DNA from: Streptomyces malaysiensis subsp. samsunensis
GTDB lineage: Bacteria > Actinomycetota > Actinomycetes > Streptomycetales > Streptomycetaceae
DNA: 64,000 nucleotides
Direction: 5' to 3'
Assembly: GCF_024519315.1 (NCBI RefSeq)
Contig: NZ_JANIIC010000001.1
Span: 124,001-188,000, forward strand
Shown piece by piece: positions 16,304 to 26,200 of this stretch. Each line of letters begins with the position of its first letter. Position 1 is the stretch's first letter. The notes below the pieces were generated by a model. It did not search any database and had not been told where the DNA came from. It was given only the letters and a program-made list of their open reading frames with translations. The position numbers and the translations under genes are program-made.

Positions 16304-16765
16304 TCAGAACGGATGTACGCCCACCGGGGACGCCGGAGGCGGACCGTACCCCTCCGCGACCCGCTGGTGATACGTATCACGGTCGATGACCTCGAGCCCC
16401 ACGATCTCCCAGGGCGGCAGCTTGGCCGAGGCCCGGTGCTCGCCCCACAGCCGCAGCGCGACCGCCGCGGCGTCATGCAGATCGCGGGCCTCCTCCCAGT
16501 AGCGGATCTCGGCGTGATCGGTGGCATAGCGGCTGGTCAGCAGAAAGGGATGGTCATGGGCCAGCTGCTCCAGGGCCCTGCGGACCTCCCGCAGCGGCGC
16601 CTCGCTCCCCGAGACGCTGAGGGTGATGTGCCACAGCCGGGACGCCTCGGCGCGCGCGGCGTCGTGCGCCACGGCGTCGCCGGGCCCGGCCTCGCCCGTT
16701 CCGACACTGGTCAGCGTGCGCTCCGCCGCCCCTCTGGGCGACGCCCCCGGGCGCCCTCGTCTCAC
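16304..16765 (-). CDS. conserved hypothetical protein between proA and proB
   Basis: A protein of 153 residues. The start is the GTG at 16765, because a perfect AGGAGG sits six bases upstream; the longer in-frame ORF to 16840 reads through that site and is rejected. After a basic, disordered-looking head (~45 residues) comes a compact domain (SRLWHITLSVSGSEAPLREV, LEQLAHDHPFLLTSRYATDH) with an alternating strand-helix look, ending GPPPASPVGVHPF. I do not recognise the domain. Its place between proB and proA suggests cotranscription, but nothing shows a role in proline synthesis. Confidence 0.7.
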   Translation of the reverse strand: MRRGRPGASPRGAAERTLTSVGTGEAGPGDAVAHDAARAEASRLWHITLSVSGSEAPLREVRRALEQLAHDHPFLLTSRYATDHAEIRYWEEARDLHDAAAVALRLWGEHRASAKLPPWEIVGLEVIDRDTYHQRVAEGYGPPPASPVGVHPF

Positions 16766-17019
16766 CGGCGGCCTCCTGTAACTCGCTGCTCCGCTCACGC
16801 GCGGGCGGAGCATCTCGTGACGGTGCGGTGGTCGCGGCATTCCGCTCCGTCTCCGCCGCGTCTCCCACAGCGGACGCGCTGCCCCGCGCGACCCCGTTGA
16901 ACAAAGTTGACCAGCCCTCGCCCGCCCGCGGGGCGCTTTTGAGGTTTTTCGGAGGCTGCTTATTTCCGGGGCCCGGCGGGGCCCGGTTCGCCCTCAGGAC
17001 GCCTGCGCCGCCCGCCGGC

Positions 17020-18225
17020 TCAGTCCAGGACGACGAGGTCGTCGCGGTGGACCACCTCGCGCTCGTAAGCGGGGCCGAGCTCCCGGGCCAGGTCCCTGGT
17101 CGAGCGGCCGATCAGCTGGGGGATCTCCTTGGCGTCGAAGTTCACCAGGCCACGGGCCACGGGGCGGCCCCCGGTGTCCCTCAGCTCGACCGGGTCACCG
17201 GCGGTGAATTCCCCCTCCACGGCCGCGATCCCGGCCGGCAGCAGCGAGGTCCGGCGCTCCACGACGGCCCGTACGGCGCCGTCGTCCAGGGTGAGGGCGC
17301 CGCGCGGCGCGGAGGCGTGGGCGAGCCACAGCAGCCGGTTGGCCGAGCGGCGGCCGGTGCGGTGGAAGTACGTGCCCGTAGGGCGGCCGAGCAGCGCGTC
17401 ACCGGCCCGGCTGGCCGAGGTGAGCACCACCGGGACGCCGGCCGCGGTGGCGATCCGGGCCGCCTCGACCTTGGTGACCATGCCACCCGTGCCCACCCCG
17501 GAGCGGCCCGCGCTGCCGATGGAGACGCCGTCCAGGTCCCGCGGGCCCCGGACCTCGTCGATCCGGGAGGTGCCGGGGGTCCTGGGGTCCCCGTCGTACA
17601 GGCCCTCCACATCGGAGAGCAGCACCAGCAGATCCGCCCGTACGAGATGGGCGACCAGGGCGGCGAGCCGGTCGTTGTCGCCGAACCGGATCTCGTCCGT
17701 GGCCACCGTGTCGTTCTCGTTGACGATCGGCAGCGCGCCCATGGCCAGCAGCTGGTCCAGGGTGCGGGTGGCGTTGCGGTAGTGGGCGCGGCGGCTGGTG
17801 TCGTCCGTGGTGAGGAGCACCTGGCCGACCCGGCGCCCGTAGCGCGCGAAGGAGGCGGTGTAGCGGGCCACCAGGAGCCCCTGTCCGACGCTCGCGGCCG
17901 CCTGCTGGCGGGCGAGGTCGCGGGGGCGCCGGTCCAGGCCCAGCGGGGCCAGACCGGCGGCGATGGCGCCGGAGGAGACCAGGACCATCTCCTTGCCGCC
18001 CGCGCCGCCCCTGCCGTTCGCGCCGCCCTTACCGTCGCCGTCCCTGCCGACGTCGCCCTTACCGTCGCCGTCGAGCACCTTGGCGACCACGTCGACCAGC
18101 GCGTCCACGCGGTCCGCGTCCAGACCCCCCGCCGCGGTGGTGAGGGAGGACGAGCCGACCTTGACCACGATCCTGCGGGCGGCGGCCACCTCGTCCCGTA
18201 CCGCCGACCCGTCCTGCTCCGCCAC
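17020..18225 (-). CDS. proB: glutamate 5-kinase
   Basis: Phosphorylates glutamate, the first and feedback-controlled step of proline synthesis. The 401-residue protein has an amino-acid-kinase domain (IVVKVGSSSLTTA, VLVSSGAIAAGLAPLGL, VNENDTVATDEIRFGDND, GTGGMVTKVEAA) and a C-terminal PUA domain (RGLVNFDAKEIPQLIGRS). The start is the GTG at 18225 behind GAGGGAG. Odd: between AKVLDG and EMVLVSSGA there is an Asp/Gly/Lys-rich insert of about 25 residues built from two DGDGKG units and a GRGGAGG stretch. Homologues have only a short loop there. The fold around it is intact, so activity is expected. Confidence 0.94.
   Translation of the reverse strand: MAEQDGSAVRDEVAAARRIVVKVGSSSLTTAAGGLDADRVDALVDVVAKVLDGDGKGDVGRDGDGKGGANGRGGAGGKEMVLVSSGAIAAGLAPLGLDRRPRDLARQQAAASVGQGLLVARYTASFARYGRRVGQVLLTTDDTSRRAHYRNATRTLDQLLAMGALPIVNENDTVATDEIRFGDNDRLAALVAHLVRADLLVLLSDVEGLYDGDPRTPGTSRIDEVRGPRDLDGVSIGSAGRSGVGTGGMVTKVEAARIATAAGVPVVLTSASRAGDALLGRPTGTYFHRTGRRSANRLLWLAHASAPRGALTLDDGAVRAVVERRTSLLPAGIAAVEGEFTAGDPVELRDTGGRPVARGLVNFDAKEIPQLIGRSTRDLARELGPAYEREVVHRDDLVVLD
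18024..18072. repeat. 19-bp direct repeat inside proB
   Basis: CGCCCTTACCGTCGCCGTC occurs at 18024-18042 and again at 18054-18072, a 30-bp period that preserves the frame and encodes the duplicated DGDGKG units in glutamate kinase. Confidence 0.85.
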
Positions 18226-18532
18226 GCCGCTCCCTCGCTCGTCCCCGGCTCGCCACACGCCCCGAAGAAACGCATGCCCTACACACTCATCATGACAAGT
18301 GGGCAATCTACGACAGGCGAGCCCCGGCCCGCCTCGGCATTTCAGCCTCCGGACACCGCCCGCGCACACCGCCTCACACACCGCCATGAGCGCCCCGCGG
18401 GCATCCTCCGGGGGACCTTTGACACCGATTGCGACCGGTTGGCACCGGCGCGGATTGTCACCGGGCAGGGCGGCGGCATACGGTCAGGGGTCCCCCCATC
18501 AGTCCGTTGCCCTCCTGCCAGGAGCCCACCCC
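18226..18532. promoter_or_regulatory. divergent promoter region proB / TagF-like gene
   Basis: A 307-bp gap between divergent genes. Minus-strand candidate for proB: TTGCCC, 17 bases, then TGTAGG about 65 bp upstream of the start. Plus-strand candidate: a consensus -35 TTGACA at 18419-18424, without a convincing -10. Neither is strong, and nothing else is evident. Confidence 0.35.
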
Positions 18533-20644
18533 GTGCCCTCTGCCGGAATCGCCCCACGTCGGGTCGTACAGCTGACGGCGCTGCTCGCGATGCTCGTGTT
18601 CTTCGCCACACAGCTCGTCGGCGCCGTGCTTCCGAACGTACCGCTTTTCATCGCCGCCTCGGCGTGCGGTCTCGCGCTCGATCTCTTCCTTCAGCACAAG
18701 CAGCCCGGTCTGCTGTCGCTGCTGGGCAAGATCCGCCTCGACGTCACGGTGCGCCAGCTGTTCCGCGACATGCTCATCATGGTCGGGCTGCTCCGCATCG
18801 AGGGCATCAATCCCCTGCATGAGCAGGCGCCCCTGACCGTGGGGCTGCTGCTGTTCTATCTGGTGCACTTCGCGTGCCAGGCGGCGGCCATACTCGTCCG
18901 CCGGAGCCGGCAGCTGCCGTTCGTCACGCGCAACATCGACGCGTCCGCACTGCGCCTGAGCGATGCCCCGCCGCGGCTGTTCGCCCGCCAGCACGGGCGC
19001 CGTCTGCTACGTCTGGCCGCGCCGGTCACCGCCGGTCTGCTGATCACCGCCGCCACCAAGGACGCGGTCTGGGGCGGTGCCGGTCTGGCGATCTCGCTGC
19101 TGATCGGCATCGGTGGCACGGCCCACCTCGCCAGCTGGATGCTGCCGCGCAAGCGGGTGGCGAACGAGGCCACCGCCCTGCGGTGGCTGGACACCTGGCT
19201 GGCCGACTACAAGCCGACCGTGGGCATGTACTTCTCCGGCGGCAACTCCTCGGCGTACCAGGCGAACATGTGGCTCTCCACGCTCGCCGCGCTCGACGGC
19301 AAGCCGATCATCCTGCTCCGTGAGCGGTTCATGGTGCAGAAGCTGGAGGCGACGGACGTGCCGATCGTCTGCCTCCCCAAGGTCGCGCATCTGATGCGGA
19401 TGGAGCACTCCACGCTCAAGGTGCTGCTGCACCCGGCGAACTCCGGCAAGACCTCGCAGGTGCTGCGCATCCCCTCGATCAAGCACGCCTTCATCAACCA
19501 CGGCGAGAGCGACAAGCTCTCCAGCTGCAACCCGTACGCCAAGGCGTACGACGAGGTGTGGGTCGCGGGCCCGGCGGCGCGCGAGCGCTACCAGCTCGCC
19601 GACATCGGCGTCGAGGACAAGGACGTCGTGGAGGTCGGGCGGCCGCAGCTGGCCCCCATCCGCCCCTACGCGGGCGTGCCCACCGGCGCCCTCGGCGGGG
19701 CCGGTGACGAGCACTTCACCACCGTGCTGTACGCGCCGACCTGGGAGGGCTGGGACGGGAACCCCGGCAACACCTCGGTGATCCTGGCCGGTGAGAACAT
19801 CGTCCGCGAGCTGCTCGCCGACCCCAAGGTACGCCTGCTGTACAAGCCGCACCCGATGACCGGCTCGGTGGACCCGCGCGCGGGCCGTGCCAACGACCGC
19901 ATCAGGGCGATGATCGCCGAGGCGAACACCAAGCGCACCGGCGACCGCCCCGGTCCGGAGGCCGCCGCCGAGCTGACGCGGTGCGCCGATGAGCTCAACC
20001 GCCTCACCAGCACCCACTTCCGCCCCAGCGCGGACGAGATCGAGCGCATGAAGCTCCAGGGCGCCCCGGACGGGGACCGCGCGGCGGCCGTCGTCGCGGC
20101 CACGACCGCCTGGGAGAGCGCCTACTGGGCCTCGCTGCCGCTCTGGGAGCACCAGATCATCACCGGTCCGCGTCCGGCGATCTTCACCTGCTTCAACCAG
20201 GCCGACGTGCTGATCAGCGATGTCTCCAGCGTGGTCTCGGACTACCTGACGAGCGAGAAGCCGTACGCGGTGGCGAACACCAGCGGGCTGACGGAGGAGG
20301 AGTTCCGGTCGGGCTTCCCGACGGTGCGCGCCGCCACGATCCTCACACCGGAGGCCGAGGGCGTGCCCGAACTGCTGGAGGCGGTCCGCGACCCCGAGAA
20401 GGACACCCTCGCGGCCGCCCGCGCCGAGCTGAAGGTGCATCTGCTCGGCCCGTCCGACCCGCCGTCGCTGGTCCGCTTCAACCAGGCCGCGCAGGACCTG
20501 TGCCGCAAGGCCGACGAGCGCCGGGCCCGGATGGCCACCCGGCTGTCCGACGAGATCCCCACGCAGCGCGAGGCCCGGGACGCGGCGGAGGAGATGGAGC
20601 TGGAGTCCGGCTCGCCGGAGCCGGAGGAGACCGCGACGGTCTGA
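18533..20644 (+). CDS. TagF-like CDP-glycerol glycerophosphotransferase with membrane N-domain
   Basis: A protein of 703 residues starting at the GTG at 18533 behind AGGAG. The first ~200 residues hold about six hydrophobic spans (LTALLAMLVFFATQLVGAVL, LLLFYLVHFACQAAAILV, GLAISLLIGIGG). From about residue 220 a cytoplasmic glycosyl-phosphotransferase domain follows, with TagF-type motifs INHGESDKLSSCNPYAKAYD, LYAPTWEGWDG, YKPHP and VLISDVSSVVSDYL. Such enzymes polymerise glycerol-phosphate units of wall teichoic acid or related polymers from CDP-glycerol. The integral membrane front end is more elaborate than in TagF. The gene stands alone on the plus strand and ends at a strong bidirectional terminator. 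Confidence 0.85.
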   Translation: MPSAGIAPRRVVQLTALLAMLVFFATQLVGAVLPNVPLFIAASACGLALDLFLQHKQPGLLSLLGKIRLDVTVRQLFRDMLIMVGLLRIEGINPLHEQAPLTVGLLLFYLVHFACQAAAILVRRSRQLPFVTRNIDASALRLSDAPPRLFARQHGRRLLRLAAPVTAGLLITAATKDAVWGGAGLAISLLIGIGGTAHLASWMLPRKRVANEATALRWLDTWLADYKPTVGMYFSGGNSSAYQANMWLSTLAALDGKPIILLRERFMVQKLEATDVPIVCLPKVAHLMRMEHSTLKVLLHPANSGKTSQVLRIPSIKHAFINHGESDKLSSCNPYAKAYDEVWVAGPAARERYQLADIGVEDKDVVEVGRPQLAPIRPYAGVPTGALGGAGDEHFTTVLYAPTWEGWDGNPGNTSVILAGENIVRELLADPKVRLLYKPHPMTGSVDPRAGRANDRIRAMIAEANTKRTGDRPGPEAAAELTRCADELNRLTSTHFRPSADEIERMKLQGAPDGDRAAAVVAATTAWESAYWASLPLWEHQIITGPRPAIFTCFNQADVLISDVSSVVSDYLTSEKPYAVANTSGLTEEEFRSGFPTVRAATILTPEAEGVPELLEAVRDPEKDTLAAARAELKVHLLGPSDPPSLVRFNQAAQDLCRKADERRARMATRLSDEIPTQREARDAAEEMELESGSPEPEETATV

Positions 20645-20686
20645 GACACCGGCAGAACGGGCCGAGGCGCCGACAAGCACAGGTCA

Positions 20687-20726
20687 CGAGGAAGGGCCCG
20701 GGGAGGATTCCCCGGGCCCTTCCTCG
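20687..20726. terminator. bidirectional hairpin terminator
   Basis: Perfect 17-bp inverted repeat (20687-20703 with 20710-20726, loop AGGATT) between the convergent TagF-like gene and obg. It can stop transcription from both sides. Confidence 0.85.
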
Positions 20727-20819
20727 TGGCACCCGCCGGACGGCGCCCAGAAGCCCGCTCAGGGCCCGTGAAGCGGCCCTCGGGGCCGGGGGCGCGCCCC
20801 GCCGCGGCCGCCGTATCCC

Positions 20820-22253
20820 TCAGAACGGCTTGAAGGCGTCGAACTCCTGCTCCGCCTCGTCCCGCTCGGCATCCCGGTCGCGGCGCCGCTGCGCTGCCGG
20901 ACGGGGCTCGTCGAAGCGGTGGTCCTCACCGCGGCGGCCCAGCATCTCCGCGCCGGTCGCGATGGTCGGCTCCCAGTCGAAGACGACCGCGTCGTCCTCG
21001 GGGCCGATGACGACCTCGTCGCCCCCGTGGGCGCCCGCCTTCACCAGCTCCTCCTCGACGCCGAGGCGGGCCAGGCGGTCGGCGAGATAGCCGACCGCCT
21101 CGTCGTTGGCGAAGTCGGTCTGGCGGACCCAGCGTTCGGGCTTCTCGCCCAGCACACGGTAGAAGCCCTCCTCGGCGACGACCGTGAAGCCCGCGTCGTC
21201 CACGGCCTTCGGCCGGATGACGATCCGGGTCGCCTCCTCCTTGGGCTTGGCCTCCCGGGCGTCCGCGACGATCTTCGCCAGGGCGAAGGACAGCTCCTTG
21301 AGGCCGAGATGGGCGACCGCCGAGACCTCGAGGACCTGATAGCCGCGGGCCTCCAGATCGGGCCGGATGATATCGGCGAGGTCCTGACCGTCGGGGATGT
21401 CGACCTTGTTGAGCACCACGACCCGCGGCCGGTCGTCCAGACCGCCGTACTGGGCCAGCTCCGCCTCGATGACATCGAGGTCGGTCAGCGGATCGCGCTC
21501 GGACTCCAGGGCCGCGGTGTCCAGTACGTGCACCAGCACCGAGCAGCGCTCGACATGGCGCAGGAACTCCAGGCCGAGGCCCTTGCCCTGGCTGGCGCCG
21601 GGGATCAGCCCGGGGACGTCCGCGATGGTGTAGACGGTCGAACCGGCCGTGACCACACCGAGGTTGGGCACCAGCGTGGTGAACGGATAGTCGGCGATCT
21701 TCGGCTTGGCCGCCGAAAGCACCGAGATCAGCGACGACTTGCCGGCGCTCGGGTAACCGACGAGCGCCACGTCCGCGACGGTCTTGAGCTCGAGGACGAC
21801 GTCCCCGGAGTGACCGGGCTCGCCCAGCAGCGCGAAGCCAGGGGCCTTACGGCGGGCCGAGGCGAGCGCGGCGTTGCCGAGGCCGCCGCGGCCGCCCTGG
21901 GCGGCGATGTAGGTGGTGCCCTGTCCGATCAGATCGGCCAGGACGTTGCCCCGCTCGTCGAGCACGACGGTGCCGTCCGGGACCGGCAGGACCAGGTCGG
22001 TGCCGTCCTTGCCGGAGCGGTTGCCGCCCTCGCCGGGCTTGCCGTTGGTGGCCTTGCGGTGGGGGCTGTGGTGGTAGTCGAGCAGGGTGGTGACGGACTG
22101 GTCCACGACCAGGATCACATCGCCGCCACGGCCGCCGTTGCCGCCGTCCGGCCCCCCGAGCGGCTTGAACTTCTCGCGGTGCACGGAGGCGCAGCCGTGG
22201 CCTCCGTTACCCGCGGCGACATGCAGTTCGACGCGGTCCACGAAGGTGGTCAT
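20820..22253 (-). CDS. obg: GTPase Obg/CgtA
   Basis: Ribosome-associated GTPase involved in large-subunit maturation and, in Streptomyces, in the onset of aerial growth. At 477 residues it has the three-part actinobacterial form. The N-terminal glycine-rich Obg fold ([29 protein letters not shown]) is followed by the G domain with P-loop GYPSAGKSS (about 165-173), G2 TTLVP, G3 DVPG and G4 NKVD. An OCT domain comes next, then a charged C-terminal tail. The start is the ATG at 22253. It is downstream of rplU-rpmA in the usual order, but a strong hairpin at 22317-22364 separates it, so a promoter of its own is likely. Confidence 0.97.
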   Translation of the reverse strand: MTTFVDRVELHVAAGNGGHGCASVHREKFKPLGGPDGGNGGRGGDVILVVDQSVTTLLDYHHSPHRKATNGKPGEGGNRSGKDGTDLVLPVPDGTVVLDERGNVLADLIGQGTTYIAAQGGRGGLGNAALASARRKAPGFALLGEPGHSGDVVLELKTVADVALVGYPSAGKSSLISVLSAAKPKIADYPFTTLVPNLGVVTAGSTVYTIADVPGLIPGASQGKGLGLEFLRHVERCSVLVHVLDTAALESERDPLTDLDVIEAELAQYGGLDDRPRVVVLNKVDIPDGQDLADIIRPDLEARGYQVLEVSAVAHLGLKELSFALAKIVADAREAKPKEEATRIVIRPKAVDDAGFTVVAEEGFYRVLGEKPERWVRQTDFANDEAVGYLADRLARLGVEEELVKAGAHGGDEVVIGPEDDAVVFDWEPTIATGAEMLGRRGEDHRFDEPRPAAQRRRDRDAERDEAEQEFDAFKPF

Positions 22254-22316
22254 GACGGGTGCCTCCAGTTACGTACGGGTTAGGTGTGTGGTGATGTGCC
22301 TCAGGCTCGTAACACG

Positions 22317-22364
22317 CCGAGGGCGGACCCGCTTCCCGTCACGGGAAGAGCGGTCCGCCCTCGG
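22317..22364 (-). terminator. hairpin terminator between rpmA and obg
   Basis: A perfect 13-bp outer stem (22317-22329 and 22352-22364) encloses a second 8-bp stem CTTCCCGT/ACGGGAAG. It lies just after the rpmA stop and would end or attenuate rplU-rpmA transcription before obg. Confidence 0.75.
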
Positions 22365-22392
22365 AAAAGCTGTGCGTCGACGCCCGGGCTGA

Positions 22393-22650
22393 TTACTCGG
22401 CGACCGGGACGATGTTCACGACCTTGCGGCCCCGGCTGGTGCCGAACTGCACCGCACCGGCGGCCAGCGCGAACAGCGTGTCATCGCCGCCGCGGCCGAC
22501 ACCCGTGCCCGGGTGGAAGTGCGTACCACGCTGGCGGACCAGGATCTCACCCGCGTTGACGACCTGGCCGCCGAAGCGCTTGACGCCGAGCCGCTGGGCA
22601 TTGGAGTCGCGACCGTTCCGAGTGGACGATGCGCCCTTCTTGTGTGCCAT
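22393..22650 (-). CDS. rpmA: 50S ribosomal protein L27
   Basis: An 85-residue protein starting [16 protein letters not shown], the invariant L27 N-terminus that reaches the peptidyl-transferase centre, with the downstream [20 protein letters not shown]. Length is normal. The ATG at 22650 follows rplU by 14 bp, so the two form one transcript. A hairpin directly after the stop (22317-22364) probably ends that transcript. Confidence 0.98.
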   Translation of the reverse strand: MAHKKGASSTRNGRDSNAQRLGVKRFGGQVVNAGEILVRQRGTHFHPGTGVGRGGDDTLFALAAGAVQFGTSRGRKVVNIVPVAE

Positions 22651-22664
22651 GTCTCCTCAGTCCC

Positions 22665-22985
22665 TTACTTCGCAGCCGGGTCGATGCCGGTGATCTTCAG
22701 CGCGGTGTGCAGCTGGCGGTGGCCGATCCGCTTCCGGTAACCGGTCTTGTTCTTGTACTTCAGGATGTCGATCTTGTCACCCTTGTGGTGATCGACGACC
22801 TCGGCGTGAACCTTCACACCGGCCAGCACCCACGGGTCGCTGGTGACGGCATCGCCGTCGACAACGAGCAGAGTCGAGAGCTCGACGGTGTCGCCGACCT
22901 TGTTGCCGGCCAGACGGTCGACCTCGATGACATCGCCCACGGCCACCTTCTGCTGGCGGCCGCCGGTGCGCACGATTGCGTACAC
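22665..22985 (-). CDS. rplU: 50S ribosomal protein L21
   Basis: A 106-residue protein with the L21 signature [17 protein letters not shown] and the C-terminal [17 protein letters not shown]. The start is the GTG at 22985 (read as Met). It is the first gene of rplU-rpmA. The 239-bp upstream gap holds the rne terminator and two small GC hairpins near 23089-23118. I could not identify an L21 leader motif with confidence. Confidence 0.98.
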   Translation of the reverse strand: MYAIVRTGGRQQKVAVGDVIEVDRLAGNKVGDTVELSTLLVVDGDAVTSDPWVLAGVKVHAEVVDHHKGDKIDILKYKNKTGYRKRIGHRQLHTALKITGIDPAAK

Positions 22986-23174
22986 GCGGTTCTCACTCTC
23001 TCGCTAGAAAACGGGACCTCTGATGCCAGCCGCCCAACACGGCCCACGAGGGTCGTGACAACCGAGTGATCATGCGATTCACCATCGGCCGAACGGCCTC
23101 TTCCGGCGAAGCGGAAGGGATGTGCTCAGGGGTTTGGCGTACAGACGCCGAGGGTCAAGGTTAGCAGAACCCAA

Positions 23175-23204
23175 GGGGCACACTGCCACGTGACAGTGTG
23201 CCCC
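23175..23204 (-). terminator. hairpin terminator of rne
   Basis: Perfect 11-bp stem GGGGCACACTG (23175-23185) with CAGTGTGCCCC (23194-23204), 20 bp after the rne stop and before the rplU leader. Confidence 0.8.
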
Positions 23205-23224
23205 CGGTCGGCCGGACGGCCGTG

Positions 23225-26200
23225 TCAGTCGTCGGCCGCCGCCGAGACCGACTGCGGAGTCTGCTGCTCCGCCGCCGCGGTCTTCTTCGACGCCGCCTTC
23301 TTGGCGGTCGTCTTCTTGGCCGTGGTCTTCTTGGCGGCCGTCTTCTTCGCCGCCGTCTTCTTCTCGGCGGTCTTCTTGGCCGCCGCCTTCTTGGCCGGAG
23401 CCTTCTTGGCGGCCTTACGGGCGGTCCGCTTCTTCGCCGGAGCCTCGGTCTCGGCCTCGCCCTCGGCGGACGCGCTCTCGGGCGCCGCCTCCGACTCGGA
23501 CCGCGCTTCCGGCTCGGGCTGCGGCTCCGGCTCGGCCGAAGACCCGCTCACGACCACCACGGCCGCCTCCTCGGAACCCGTCGGCGAGCCCGCGGGGGCG
23601 GACACCTTACGGGTCGCACGGCGGCGCGTACGCGGCGCGGGAACGCCCTCGATCGGGGCCTCCAGCTCCTCGGCGGAAGCGGAAGCGGGGGCCTCGGCGG
23701 CCGCCTCCGGCTCCGGCTCGGCCGCCTCCCTCGGCTCGTCGGCCACCACGACCACCACGCCCTCGGGCTCCTTGGCGGTCTTCGGGGCACCCGCCGGGGC
23801 GGACACCTTACGGGTGGCACGGCGGCGGGTACGCCCGCGGGTCGCGGCGGCCTCGGCCTCCGCGGCGCTGCTGTACAGCTCCTCGTCGGCCGCGAAGACC
23901 GGCTCGGGCAGCGGCTTCGGCTGGGTGGCCTCCGCCGCGATCTCGGCCGCCGCCTCGGTGACGTCCTCGGGCTCGGCCTCCGCCCCGGCCACGGCGGCCG
24001 GCTCCTGCTCGGCCGGCTGCTGACCGGCACCGGCCGCGGACTTCTTCTTCTTGCGCTTGCCGCCACCGCCACCGGCGGCCGACGCCTGGTCCATGTGGAC
24101 GATCACGCCACGGCCGTTGCAGTGCACACAGGACTCGGAGAAGGACTCCAGCAGCCCCTGGCCGACCCGCTTACGGGTCATCTGGACCAGTCCGAGCGAG
24201 GTGACCTCCGCCACCTGGTGCTTCGTACGGTCCCGGCCCAGGCACTCCAGCAGTCGGCGCAGCACCAGATCGCGGTTGGACTCCAGCACCATGTCGATGA
24301 AGTCGATCACGATGATGCCGCCGAGGTCGCGCAGCCGCAGCTGGCGCACGATCTCCTCGGCCGCCTCCAGGTTGTTCCTGGTGACCGTCTCCTCGAGGTT
24401 GCCGCCCTGACCAGTGAACTTGCCGGTGTTGACGTCGATGACGACCATCGCCTCGGTCCGGTCGATCACCAGCGAACCGCCGCTGGGCAGCCAGACCTTG
24501 CGGTCCAGCGCCTTCATCAGCTGCTCGTCGATCCGGTAGGTGGCGAAGACGTCGACGTCCGAGGTCCACTTCTGGAGCCGGTCGGCGAGGTCGGGCGCCA
24601 CATGCGAGACATAGCCGTGGATGGTCTGCCAGGCGTCGTCACCGCTGACGATCACCTTGGAGAAGTCCTCGTTGAAGATGTCGCGGACGACCCGGACGGT
24701 CATGTCGGGCTCGCCGTAGAGCAGCGACGGGGCGCCGCCGTTCTTCGCCTTCTTCTTGATCTCCTCCCACTGCGCCTGGAGCCGGGCGACGTCGCGGGAG
24801 AGCTCGTCCTCGCTCGCGCCCTCGGCGGCGGTGCGGACGATCACACCCGCGTCCTCGGGGACGATCTTCTTGAGGATCTGCTTCAGCCGCGCCCGCTCGG
24901 TGTCGGGCAGCTTGCGGCTGATACCGGTCATCGAGCCCTCGGGCACATAGACCAGATAGCGGCCCGGGAGGGAGACCTGGCTGGTCAGCCGGGCGCCCTT
25001 GTGGCCGATCGGGTCCTTGGTCACCTGCACCAGGACGGACTGGCCGGACTTCAGGGCGGTCTCGATGCGGCGCGGCCCGTTGGCGAGCCCCAGCGCCTCG
25101 AAGTTCACCTCGCCCGCGTACAGCACGGCGTTGCGGCCCTTGCCGATGTCGACGAAGGCGGCCTCCATCGACGGCAGCACGTTCTGGACCTTCCCCAGGT
25201 AGACGTTACCGACGTAGCTGGTCGCCTGCTCCTTGTTGACGAAGTGCTCGACGAGGACGTTGTCCTCCAGCACACCGATCTGGGTGCGATCGCCGTTCTG
25301 CCGGACGACCATGACCCGCTCGACCGCCTCGCGGCGGGCCAGGAACTCGGCCTCGGTGATGATCGGGACCCGGCGGCGGCCCTGCTCACGGCCCTCGCGG
25401 CGGCGCTGCTTCTTGGCCTCCAGACGCGTCGACCCCTTGATCGACTGCACCTCGTCGGCGCTGGACTCGGCTTCCTTGCCGCGCCGCTCCCGGGGCTCGC
25501 GGACCTTGACGACCGTACGCTCCGGGTCGTCGCCGCCCGTCGTCTCCGCCTCGGCAGCCTCGCCGCTGCGACGGCGGCGGCGACGGCGACGGCGGCTGCT
25601 GGTGGAGCCGCCGGACTCACCGGACTCGGCGCCCGACTCGTCGCGGCCCTCGCCCTGCTCCTCGGCGCCCTCGCCCTCGGCGGCCGACTCGTCCTCGTAG
25701 CGCTCACCGGTCTCGCCCTCGGAACGCCCCTCGGCGCCCTCAGCGCCCTCGGCGGTCTCGCCCCGGCGGCGGCGACGTCCGCCACGGCGGCGGCGACGGG
25801 CCGGACGGTCGCCCGGCTCCTCCTCGCCGTGCTCGCCCTCGGGGTGGCCGGACTCGGCCTCGGTCTCGGACTCGGCGGCCTCGGTCTCCTCGGGCTCCGG
25901 GTGCTCCTCGGCGGGCACACCACGGCGGCGGCGCCGACGACGGCCGGCGGACGTCTCGGGCTCGACGGCCTCGGCGGTCGGCTGGCCCTCGTCCTCGTCC
26001 TCGTCAGCGTCGTCGGCGCCCTCCAGCGCGGCGGCGGCCTCGGCGGCGGCGCTCTCCGGCGTCTGGAAGACGGGCTCGGTGAAGACGGGCGCCTGGAACA
26101 CGGCTGTCGGCGGGCGGGCCTCCCGGCGCCGCGAACGGGGCACGGACTCCGGCTCGGAAGCGGCCTCGGCGGCCGGGGCCCCGGCCTCGGGCTCGGCGCC

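Noticed and set aside
16766..16840. Longer start for the proA-proB intergenic hypothetical gene
   Set aside because: It would place a perfect AGGAGG inside the coding region six bases before a GTG; the GTG at 16765 is the natural start.
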